DNA of 64,000 nucleotides from positions 59,527-123,526 of the forward strand of contig NZ_SACP01000017.1 in NCBI RefSeq assembly GCF_004004555.2. The letters run 5' to 3'. The translations under genes and the position numbers were made by a program. The notes beneath the pieces are model-generated. The model saw only the letters and a program-made list of their open reading frames with translations. It had not been told where the DNA came from and made no database searches. The stretch comes from Methylobacterium oryzihabitans (lineage in GTDB: Bacteria; Pseudomonadota; Alphaproteobacteria; Rhizobiales; Beijerinckiaceae). Positions within the stretch are counted from its first letter, which is position 1, and each line of letters begins with the position of its first letter. Shown one piece after another: positions 16,646 to 24,608 of the stretch.

Positions 16646-18979
16646 ATGCGCATCACGGTGATCGGCGGCGGCCCCGGCGGGCTCTACTTCGCGCTCCTGA
16701 CCAGGAAGCGGCGGCCGGACTGGACCGTCGAGGTCGTCGAGCAGAACCGCGAGGGCGACACGTTCGGCTTCGGCGTGGTGTTCTCCGACGAGACCCTGCA
16801 CGAGTTCCTGTCGCGCGACCGGCCGTCCTTCGAGCGGATCCGGGGCGAGTTCGCCTATTGGGACGACGTCGCGATCCACAAGCACGGCGTCGAGATGCGC
16901 TGTGGCGGCAACGGCTTCGCCGGGATGTCGCGGGTGCGGCTGCTCGCCATCCTGCAGGAGCGCTGCCGCGAGGAGGGCGTGGACCTGCATTTCGGCGAGA
17001 CGGTGCCGCCGGGCGAGATCGCGGCGCGGTTTCCCGATTCCGACATCGTGGTGGCGGCCGACGGAGTCAATTCGCGCATCCGCGAGCATTTTTCGGAGGC
17101 GTTCGGGCCCGAGATCCGGATGGCGTCGAACCGCTTCTGCTGGATGGGCTCGACCCGCCCGATGGACGAGTTCAACTACTTCTTCCGCGAGACCCCGCAC
17201 GGGGTGATCTGCGCCCATACCTACCAGTACGAGCCCGGCCGCTCGACCTGGATCTTCGAGATGGACGAGGCCTGCTGGCGCGGCCACGGCTTCACGGAGA
17301 CCGACGAGGAGGGCTCGCGGCGGGTGCTGGAGGCGCTCTACGCCGAGGAGCTGCAGGGCCACCCGCTGCTGCTCAACCGCTCGCACTGGCGCCGCTTCCC
17401 GCGCATCGCCTGCCGGCACTGGTCGCACGGCAACGTCGTGCTGCTCGGCGACGCCAAGGCGTCGGCGCATTTCTCGATCGGCTCGGGCACCAAGCTCGCG
17501 ATGGAATGCGCCATCGCCCTGTCCGACGCGGTCGTGGCCCACGGCGAGACGGACGTAGCGGCGGCCTTCGCGGCCTACGACAAGGCCCGGCGCGGCCCGT
17601 GCGAGATCACCCAGCACAATGCCGACGTGTCGCTGGCGTGGTTCGAGCACATGGGACGGTCCTGGGACATGGAGCCGGAGCAGTTCGCCATGGTGGTGAT
17701 GTGCCGCGCCAAGGCGATCACCTACGACAACCTCGCGGTGCGCGACCCCGCCTTCGTGGCCAGGGTCGACGACGCCTTCTACGCCCGGGTGAAGCGCGAG
17801 ACCGGGCAGGATCACAGCCGCACCCGCCCGACCCCGATGTTCACGCCGTTCCGTCTGCGCGGCATGGAAGTGCAGAACCGCGTCGCGATGGCGCCGATGG
17901 CGCAGTATTCCGCCGGGCCGGACGGCGTGCCGACCGACTGGCACTTCGTGCACTACACCTCGCACGCGCTCGGCGGCGCCGGCCTCGTCTTCACCGAGAT
18001 GACCTGCCCGTCGCCGGACGCCCGCATCACCCCCGCCTGCACCGGGCTGTGGAGCGACGCGCAGGAGGCGGCCTGGACCCGCATCGTCGATTTCGTCCAC
18101 GCCCACAGCGGAAGCCGGATCGCCATGCAGCTCGGCCATGCCGGCCGCAAGGGCTCGACCCAGCTCGGCTGGGAGCGGATGGACCACCCGCTGCCGGAGG
18201 GCAACTGGCCGCTCGTCTCGGCCTCGGCCATCCCCTATCTCGACGGCGTCAGCCAGGTGCCGGCCGCCCTCGACCGCGCCGGCATGGACCGCATCCGCGA
18301 CGAGTTCGTGGGGGCGGCGCGGCGCGCCGCGCGGGCCGGGTTCGACATGCTGGAACTGCACTGCGCCCACGGCTATCTGTTCGCCTCGTTCCTGTCGCCG
18401 CTGACCAACCGGCGCGACGACGCGTACGGCGGGTCGATCGAGAACCGCCTGCGCTACCCGCTCGAGGTCTTCTCCGCCATGCGCGAGGTCTGGCCGGCGG
18501 AGCGGCCGATGTCGGTGCGGATCTCGGCGACCGACTGGAGCGAGGGCGGCATCGGCGAGGCCGACACCGTGGCGATCGCCGAGGGGTTCTCGCAGGCCGG
18601 CTGCGACCTCATCGACGTCTCGGCCGGGCAGACGGTGGCCGACCAGCAGCCGGTCTACGGCCGGATGTTCCAGGTCCAGTTCGCCGAGGTGATCCGGAAC
18701 GTGCCGCGGCTGGCCACGATGGCGGTCGGCGCCATCACCGAGGCGGCGCAGGTCAACACGATCCTGCACACCCGCCGGGCCGACCTCGTGGCGCTCGGCC
18801 GGCCGCACCTGTGGAACCCCGCCTTCACCCGCGAGGCCGCCGGCTGGTACGACGCCCGCAACCAGCACTGGCCCAAGCCCTATCTCCCGGGCCGCGACCA
18901 GGCCCATCGCGAACTCCCCAAGCGCCGCGAGCAGGAGATCACCCTGCGCCGCAAGGCCCGGCCGCGGCCGCAGGGGTGA
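16646..18979 (+). CDS. abmA: 2-aminobenzoyl-CoA monooxygenase/reductase (two-domain flavoenzyme)
   Basis: 777 residues joining two flavin domains. Residues 1-390 are a class A monooxygenase (GGGPGGLYFALLTRK at 7-21, ADGVNSRIREHF, GDAKASAHFSIGSGTK). Residues 398-777 are an Old Yellow Enzyme barrel (FTPFRLRGMEVQNRVAMAPM, QLGHAGRKG, LHCAHGYLFASFLSPLTN, YGGSIENR). This arrangement is that of 2-aminobenzoyl-CoA monooxygenase/reductase and of proteins annotated as bifunctional salicylyl-CoA 5-hydroxylase/oxidoreductase. It hydroxylates and then reduces the ring, avoiding ring-cleaving dioxygenases. GGGAG precedes the ATG. It is divergent from livK. Salicylyl-CoA is the alternative substrate. Confidence 0.92.
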   Translation: MRITVIGGGPGGLYFALLTRKRRPDWTVEVVEQNREGDTFGFGVVFSDETLHEFLSRDRPSFERIRGEFAYWDDVAIHKHGVEMRCGGNGFAGMSRVRLLAILQERCREEGVDLHFGETVPPGEIAARFPDSDIVVAADGVNSRIREHFSEAFGPEIRMASNRFCWMGSTRPMDEFNYFFRETPHGVICAHTYQYEPGRSTWIFEMDEACWRGHGFTETDEEGSRRVLEALYAEELQGHPLLLNRSHWRRFPRIACRHWSHGNVVLLGDAKASAHFSIGSGTKLAMECAIALSDAVVAHGETDVAAAFAAYDKARRGPCEITQHNADVSLAWFEHMGRSWDMEPEQFAMVVMCRAKAITYDNLAVRDPAFVARVDDAFYARVKRETGQDHSRTRPTPMFTPFRLRGMEVQNRVAMAPMAQYSAGPDGVPTDWHFVHYTSHALGGAGLVFTEMTCPSPDARITPACTGLWSDAQEAAWTRIVDFVHAHSGSRIAMQLGHAGRKGSTQLGWERMDHPLPEGNWPLVSASAIPYLDGVSQVPAALDRAGMDRIRDEFVGAARRAARAGFDMLELHCAHGYLFASFLSPLTNRRDDAYGGSIENRLRYPLEVFSAMREVWPAERPMSVRISATDWSEGGIGEADTVAIAEGFSQAGCDLIDVSAGQTVADQQPVYGRMFQVQFAEVIRNVPRLATMAVGAITEAAQVNTILHTRRADLVALGRPHLWNPAFTREAAGWYDARNQHWPKPYLPGRDQAHRELPKRREQEITLRRKARPRPQG

Positions 18980-19154
18980 TGCGCCGGGCGCCGCGCGGTC
19001 AGGTTGTGGTCGCGCGGGCTCACTCCGCCGAAAACGCGGGTCGTCGCCCATCGGGCCGGGATTAGGATTGTCCTTCGCGACGACGCGAACCTATCAGGGA
19101 ACATTCGGCAACGGGCCGCCCATGGCCGCAGGGCCGATCTGGTCGAGAATAGGG

Positions 19155-19320
19155 CGCGTCTCCCCTCTCCCGAGTGGGAGAGGGGCCGGGGGTGAGGGTG
19201 GCTCGGGTTCAGAATAGAGCACCAAGGGTTGAGCTGCGCAGCTCGACAGTTGGCGTTTTATTTTATCGCCGAGCCACCCTCACCCCTACCCCTCTCCCAC
19301 TCGGGAGAGGGGATCCCGCG
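19155..19320. repeat. inverted repeat family A, copy 3
   Basis: Near-perfect copy: CTCCCCTCTCCCGAGTGGGA and TCCCACTCGGGAGAGGGGA outer arms, with GAGCTGCGCAGCTC in the core. The 18,980-19,373 gap holds only this repeat and a short flank, so it may end the monooxygenase/reductase transcript. Confidence 0.82.
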
Positions 19321-19373
19321 CTTGATGGTGAAACGATTGTTCCTCGGGCAGGCCTGTCCCATCCGAGGCGAGA

Positions 19374-20396
19374 GTGTGCGTGATGACCCTGAAGCGCCAG
19401 GACCGCCGATCGCCGGGACGAGTGGCGGGCATCGCCGTGATGCTCGCCGCCCTGGCCCTGCCCGCCTCGGCGCAGGGCGGCAGGAAGGACGCCGCCAGGA
19501 CGTCCGCCGGCAAGACGGAGCCCGGCAAGTCGGACGCTGCCAAGCCGGACGCCGGCAAGCCGGACGACGACGGGGAGGACAAGGTCGACAGCGAGAACCT
19601 GTTCGGCTTCACCGAGGGCACCGATGTCGGCCGGAAGGGCGAGCAGGAGGTGATCCTCGACACGATCGTCCGGCTCAGCAAGCGCCGGGCCGGGCCCGGA
19701 CCCTCGGGCTACGCCGCGGCGCAGCCGGAGCTGAGCTACCAATACGATCTCACCGACCAGTTCAGCATCGAGCCGGGCATCTGGCTCGACACCCGCCGCC
19801 AGCGCAACATCGCCGACCTGCCCGACACCGCGTCCGGCGGCTTCAACGGCGGTTCGCTGGAGCTGAAGTACCAGTTCCACAAGCGCACCGACGACAGCCC
19901 CTTCGGCCTCGCGATCCAGTCGGAGCCGCAATGGGCCCGGATCGATCCGATCGAGGGCATCGGCGGCGACGTGTTCAGCGCCGACACCCGGCTCATCGCC
20001 GATGCGCGCCTGATCCCGGATAAATTGTGGGCCGCCGTCAACCTGATCTACGATCCCCAGGTCGCCGCCCGGAAGGGCTCCGGCGAGGTCGAGCGCAGCT
20101 CGACCCTGGCGGTCTCGGGCAGCCTGATGGGTCGCGTGAGCGAGCACGTCTTCCTCGGGCCGGAGGTCCGCTACGCCCGGGCCTATGACGGCGCGGCGCT
20201 CAACCGCTTCGACGGCGACGCGGTCTTCCTCGGCCCGGTGCTGCACATGCAGGTCGAGAAAAAGTTCTTCCTCACGGTCGCGGCGACGACCCAGGTCTAC
20301 GGGCACGACCGCGACCCGAGCTACGCCCGTCAGGCGTTCAACCTGACCCAGTTCCCGCGCCACGCCGTGCGGATCCGCTTCGGCGCGGAGTTCTAG
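19374..20396 (+). CDS. secreted outer-membrane beta-barrel-like protein, unknown function
   Basis: 340 residues. A hydrophobic signal sequence ends at ALPASA. A Lys/Asp/Ala/Gly-rich spacer with repeated GK(S/P/T) units runs to about residue 70. The rest has alternating-residue strands (LSYQYDLTDQFSIEPGIWLD, SLELKYQFHKR, MQVEKKFFLTVAATTQVYG) and a terminal FGAEF typical of outer-membrane barrels. GTG 19374 is placed well behind GAGG; ATG 19383 is the alternative start. No family was recognised, and no partner gene is adjacent. Confidence 0.75.
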   Translation: MCVMTLKRQDRRSPGRVAGIAVMLAALALPASAQGGRKDAARTSAGKTEPGKSDAAKPDAGKPDDDGEDKVDSENLFGFTEGTDVGRKGEQEVILDTIVRLSKRRAGPGPSGYAAAQPELSYQYDLTDQFSIEPGIWLDTRRQRNIADLPDTASGGFNGGSLELKYQFHKRTDDSPFGLAIQSEPQWARIDPIEGIGGDVFSADTRLIADARLIPDKLWAAVNLIYDPQVAARKGSGEVERSSTLAVSGSLMGRVSEHVFLGPEVRYARAYDGAALNRFDGDAVFLGPVLHMQVEKKFFLTVAATTQVYGHDRDPSYARQAFNLTQFPRHAVRIRFGAEF

Positions 20397-20617
20397 AGAA
20401 TCGTCCCGGATCCCGGATCCAGGGCGATCCTCTCGGTTCCTGTGCCGCATCGGCTTCGTCCCGATAGCCGGTTCCCACCTTGCGGACCGATGCTCTCCGC
20501 GACGCGGGTCGGGCCCGCCGATGCGCCGGGCGCGGGAACGCCCCGACTTTAACCCGGGTTGTTGCGTGGGGGCCGGCGGTCTATGCCTCACCCGACGACA
20601 CGATCCCGAGGCCAGCC

Positions 20618-20899
20618 ATGACGCCCGTCGCCCGCTGCCTGCAACGCTTCGATCAGGCGTCGATCCGCCGCGATGCGCCCGCCGTCGCCCTCGTCAACGC
20701 GGCGCTCGACGAGCTGGAGGCCGCCTTCGATCGGCCGGGCGCCCGCATCGTGGCCCTGGAGGCCGTGCTGCACGCCGCCCGCGAGCGGCCGGCACCGGAT
20801 GCCGGGACCTTCGGCTGCGTCCTGACGACGATGATCGACCGGCGCCAGACCCGGCTGGCCCAGGACGGTGGACGCCCGCGCCGCCCGGCCGCCGCCTGA
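20618..20899 (+). CDS. conserved small hypothetical protein
   Basis: 93 residues, mostly helical and charged, with no signal peptide, membrane segment or metal motif. It starts with ATG 20618 and ends 5 bp before the 3' end of the converging TonB receptor. Codon use is like its neighbours, so it is probably real, but nothing points to a function. Confidence 0.5.
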   Translation: MTPVARCLQRFDQASIRRDAPAVALVNAALDELEAAFDRPGARIVALEAVLHAARERPAPDAGTFGCVLTTMIDRRQTRLAQDGGRPRRPAAA

Positions 20900-20904
20900 G
20901 CGGC

Positions 20905-23031
20905 TCAGAACCGCGCGGTCAGGAACAGCCGCACGTTGCGGCCCGGCAGCACGATCTCGTCCTTCTTGAACGAGGCCGAGTTGCGGATCACGTCGTCGAG
21001 CAGGTTGCTGCCCTGGAGGCCGAGCGTCACCTCGCTGGCGCCGTAGACCGCCGGATCGAGGGGCCGGGTGTAGCTCACCTCGGCCCGCAGGTTGTTGTAG
21101 CCGGGCGTCACGGTCTCGAACGGCGCCGTCTCGGTATGGGCGAAGGCGTGCAGCAGGTTCAGCCGGGCGTACCAGCCGTCGGCGCGCACGAACACGCCGC
21201 CGCCGACCCGGTAGGGCGGGATGCGCGGCACGTTGGTGCCGTCGTCGAAGGTCGCCCGCACGGTGTCGAACTGGCCCTCGACCCCCGCGAAGCCGTCGCC
21301 GACCGGCACCACGTCGAGCTGGGCGGCGATCTCGGCGCCGGTGAAGGTGGCGTTCTGCTGCGAGTAGACGATCTGGTCGAGCTCGTCGCCGGTGCCGCAG
21401 CTCGCGAAGTCGTCGTCGCAGCGGTTGCCGGTCAGGCGCTTGTAGATGAAGCCGGTGTAACGGGTGACGTAGCCGGTGGCGTCGAACCGGAACGGGCCGA
21501 CCGCCCGGCGCAGGCTCGCCTCGATCGTGCGGGCGCGCTCGCGCTTGAGGTTGGCGTCGCCGATCTCGAAGGTCCCGGTCGCGTCGTGCGGCCCGCGGGA
21601 ATACAGCTCGAAGGCCGAGGGCGCCCGCTCGACGTACTGGCCGGTGAGGCTCGCCACGACGTCGTTCGGCAGGTCCTGCAGGATGCCGAAGCTCGCGCTC
21701 CTCGGCGCGAAGTGCCGGCGCCGGCCGGCCTCCACCGGGTCGGCGCCGTCGACCGGCAGGTAGTCGGCCGGGAACTGCGTCGCCAGCCCGGTCGCGCGGG
21801 CGCCCTCGATCCGGCCGGCCGCCTGGAACCGGGTGCCGGTCGGCAGCGCCAGTTCCTCGAACACGTAGCCGGCGGTGCTGCGCGAATCGGTCGGCGGCAG
21901 GAAGCCCTCGCCCTGGGTGCCGATCACCCGCCGGTCGCTCTGGACGCCCAGCGCCCCGGTCAGGACCCCGAAGGGCAGGGCGACCGGGACGTGCTGGAGT
22001 TCGAGCCGCCCCTCCGCCTGCCGGTTCTTGAACGTCGCCTGGATGCCGTCGATCCCGTCCTCGCCGATGCCGATCTCGTTGTGCCGGTAGGTCGACCCGC
22101 CGAGCCAGAACCGGATCGCCGCGAACGGGCCGTCGAGGGGCCGGTATTCGCCCTTGGCCTGGAGCTTGTCCTGGGTCGGGTCGAGGCGGGTGCGGCTCTC
22201 GGCGGCCCCGCCGCCGGGGATCTGATAGAGCGCGTCGTAGTGGCTGAACGACAACCCGACGAAGCCCCGGTCGAACACGTAGGACATCCCGACCGTGCCG
22301 CCCTGGGATTCGTTGGCGGAGTTGCGCTGGACGCCGAGCGGCGTGGCGTAGCTGTCGGCGGCGGTGCGGAAACCGTCGAGGTGCAGCACGACGTTCTCGC
22401 CGCCGGCCTCCAGGCTCGCGGCGCCGTTGCGGCCGTTGTCGACCGACGAGTACCCGCCGAGCACCTGCGCGGCGAGGCCGTTCGGCGGAACGAAGGTCGG
22501 GATGCGGTCGTTCTCGGCCGAGACGACGCCGCCGATCGCCTGGGAGCCGTAGCGGAGCGCCGCCGGCCCGCGGATCACCTCGATGCGCCTGTTGACGAGG
22601 GGGTTGATCGGCACGGCGTGGTCCTCGCCGAGGTCCGACACGTCCTGCGAGCCGATGCCGTTCTCCTGGATCCGCACCCGGGTGGTGTCGAGGCCGCGGA
22701 TGATCGGCCGCGACGCCGCGCCCGGCGCGTAGGTCGTCGCCGACAGGCCCGGCCGGTCGAACAGCGCGTCGCCCAGCGTCCGCGGCTGCGCGCTGGCGAT
22801 GTCGGCCCCGGTCACTACCGTGACCGGCGAGAACGTGTTGGTGACGACCGGCAGCACTCCGGCCGGGAACGGGTTCGCGGCCCGCCCGCCGGTGGGCGCC
22901 GCCACGATCGGGCTCGGCGAGGACACGACGATCTCGTCGAGGCGCACGTCCTCCGCCCGGACGGCCGGAGGCGGGTACAGGAGCGCGAGTACGGTGCCGG
23001 TCAGGAGGACGCGGTGCGGGCGGAGCGGCAT
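20905..23031 (-). CDS. TonB-dependent receptor, ZnuD-like (zinc uptake)
   Basis: 708 residues: signal peptide ending in PAVRA, a TonB-box-like EIVVS segment, a plug domain with RPIIRGLDTTRVRIQENGIG and DVSDLGEDHAVPI then VEVIRGPA-type text (IEVIRGPAALRYGSQAIGG), and a beta barrel ending in LFLTARF. The plug wording strongly resembles the neisserial zinc receptor ZnuD. A Zur/Fur-like dyad sits 10 bp before ATG 23031, which supports metal control. No zinc ABC genes are next to it. Zinc as ligand is inferred from homology and the operator. Confidence 0.85.
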   Translation of the reverse strand: MPLRPHRVLLTGTVLALLYPPPAVRAEDVRLDEIVVSSPSPIVAAPTGGRAANPFPAGVLPVVTNTFSPVTVVTGADIASAQPRTLGDALFDRPGLSATTYAPGAASRPIIRGLDTTRVRIQENGIGSQDVSDLGEDHAVPINPLVNRRIEVIRGPAALRYGSQAIGGVVSAENDRIPTFVPPNGLAAQVLGGYSSVDNGRNGAASLEAGGENVVLHLDGFRTAADSYATPLGVQRNSANESQGGTVGMSYVFDRGFVGLSFSHYDALYQIPGGGAAESRTRLDPTQDKLQAKGEYRPLDGPFAAIRFWLGGSTYRHNEIGIGEDGIDGIQATFKNRQAEGRLELQHVPVALPFGVLTGALGVQSDRRVIGTQGEGFLPPTDSRSTAGYVFEELALPTGTRFQAAGRIEGARATGLATQFPADYLPVDGADPVEAGRRRHFAPRSASFGILQDLPNDVVASLTGQYVERAPSAFELYSRGPHDATGTFEIGDANLKRERARTIEASLRRAVGPFRFDATGYVTRYTGFIYKRLTGNRCDDDFASCGTGDELDQIVYSQQNATFTGAEIAAQLDVVPVGDGFAGVEGQFDTVRATFDDGTNVPRIPPYRVGGGVFVRADGWYARLNLLHAFAHTETAPFETVTPGYNNLRAEVSYTRPLDPAVYGASEVTLGLQGSNLLDDVIRNSASFKKDEIVLPGRNVRLFLTARF

Positions 23032-23040
23032 GGGACGACC

Positions 23041-23061
23041 GTAATGATGATATAACATTAC
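23041..23061. promoter_or_regulatory. Zur/Fur-like dyad at the start of the ZnuD-like receptor
   Basis: GTAATG-N9-CATTAC, 21 bp, containing the half-site TATAACATTAC. This is close to the Zur half-site TATAACATTTC. It is the only strongly AT-rich stretch nearby and lies 10 bp before the start codon, so a bound repressor would block promoter or initiation directly. Confidence 0.6.
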
Positions 23062-23176
23062 GAATGCGCGATGCGGTCCTCGTCGGCAAGCGCGTCCGTG
23101 CCGGAGGCTCGCGTTCGGCTGGGATTGTAACAGTGTTGCAACACCGGCCGCGGCACCGCGCCCGGCGAAGGACGGG

Positions 23177-24313
23177 CTATTCCGCGGCCTCGGGCACGGC
23201 GGCCCGGGACGGATCGATCTCCCGCAGCAATTGCGGGCTGCGCTTCCACGGCTCGGTCGCGCCGCCGAAGGCACGCGGACGGGCGCCGTTCGCGGCCCGG
23301 CCGACCGCGAGCACCTCCGGCCAGCGCCGGGCGAAGGCCTCGACGCAGGCGGGATCGAAGTGCCGTCCGCTCTCCTGGCGCAGGCAGTCGAGGGCCTCCT
23401 CGAACGGCATCGCCTCCTTGTAGGGGCGGGCGGTGGTGAGGGCGTCGAACACGTCGGCCACTGCCACGATCCGGGCGGCGAGCGGGATCGCCTCCCCGGC
23501 CCGGCCGTCGGGATAGCCGCTGCCGTCCCACTTCTCGTGGTGGGTCTCGGCGATCTCGGCCGCGAGGCGGATCAGCTCGCACGAGCTGCCGCCGAGGATC
23601 CGCCCGCCGATCTGCGCATGGCTGCGGATGGTGTCGAACTCGGCCCGGGTGAGGCGGTCCTTCTTGAGCAGGATGCCGTCCGGGATCGCGACCTTGCCGA
23701 CGTCGTGCAGCGGCGCCGCGAGGTAGAGGCGCCGGCACAGGTCCGGCGGCAGGTCCAGGCCCTCGGCCATGATCTGGCTGTAGCGAGCGACCCGCCAGGT
23801 GTGGTCGCCGGTGTCGTTGTCGCGGTACTCGACGGCGAGGGAGAGCCGGAAGATGATCTCCTCCTCGCGCTCGCGCAGGGTGCGCACCGCCGTCTCGACC
23901 TCGCCGGCGAGCCAGACCGCCTGATCGTCGAGGTGCCGCACGGCGGCGGCGAGGCGCACGACGTTGCGCAGCCGCACGCTCAGCTCGACGCCGTCGGTGC
24001 GCTTGTCGAGGAAGTCGGTCGCCCCGGCCTCCAGCGCCTCGAGGCGGACCGCATCGCCGACGCTGCTCGTGATCATCACGACCGGAACGCGGGCGTAGTG
24101 CGGGATCGCCCGGCTGTGGCGGATGAACGTAACGCCGTCCATCCCGGGCATCTCGTAATCGACCAGCATCAGGTCGAAGGCCCGGGTGCGGGCTTCCAGC
24201 AGCGCCGCCGCGGGGTCGCGGAAGGCCGCGACCGTGACCCCGGTCTCGGCCTCCAGCAGCCGGCGGAACCGCAGCAGCATGGTGGAACTGTCGTCGACGA
24301 GCAGCACGTCCAT
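23177..24313 (-). CDS. RpfG-type response regulator with HD-GYP c-di-GMP phosphodiesterase domain
   Basis: 378 residues. The receiver domain (1-120) is intact: acidic pair in LLVDDS, phospho-acceptor Asp in LVDYEMPG, ITSS Thr and LDKR Lys. A helical linker is followed by the HD-GYP domain with HDVGK, HHEKWDGSGYP and DVFDALTTARPYK. It should hydrolyse cyclic di-GMP on phosphorylation. No kinase gene is adjacent. A second protein of the same plan at 57.9 kb has a dead receiver. Confidence 0.93.
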   Translation of the reverse strand: MDVLLVDDSSTMLLRFRRLLEAETGVTVAAFRDPAAALLEARTRAFDLMLVDYEMPGMDGVTFIRHSRAIPHYARVPVVMITSSVGDAVRLEALEAGATDFLDKRTDGVELSVRLRNVVRLAAAVRHLDDQAVWLAGEVETAVRTLREREEEIIFRLSLAVEYRDNDTGDHTWRVARYSQIMAEGLDLPPDLCRRLYLAAPLHDVGKVAIPDGILLKKDRLTRAEFDTIRSHAQIGGRILGGSSCELIRLAAEIAETHHEKWDGSGYPDGRAGEAIPLAARIVAVADVFDALTTARPYKEAMPFEEALDCLRQESGRHFDPACVEAFARRWPEVLAVGRAANGARPRAFGGATEPWKRSPQLLREIDPSRAAVPEAAE

Positions 24314-24608
24314 CGGGGTGGCCTTCTCGGGGGAGGGCGGCGCCGCGCTCGGGTCAGCCGGATCGTGCGAGGTTCGGCGACCCGGCCCCGGAAGACGGGT
24401 CCGACGTACCGGCGCTGCGATCGTTCGTGGTGATGGATGCCTGTGCTGTCATGCCCCAAATACTCGTACGCCGTCGCCCTGGGGATTTCTTCGCATGTCA
24501 GACGTGACGATGGCGTTAATCGTCGCCCGGGGGCGGAGCAGCCTCCGCCGGCCGGGATGATGAGCCGGCTTCCACAGCGTCAGCGCCGGTCCGGAGCGCG
24601 GCGGCCGG

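Noticed and set aside
16607..19051. 814-codon minus-strand frame opposite the monooxygenase/reductase
   Set aside because: Fully antisense to a two-domain enzyme with intact motifs; composition typical of a shadow frame.
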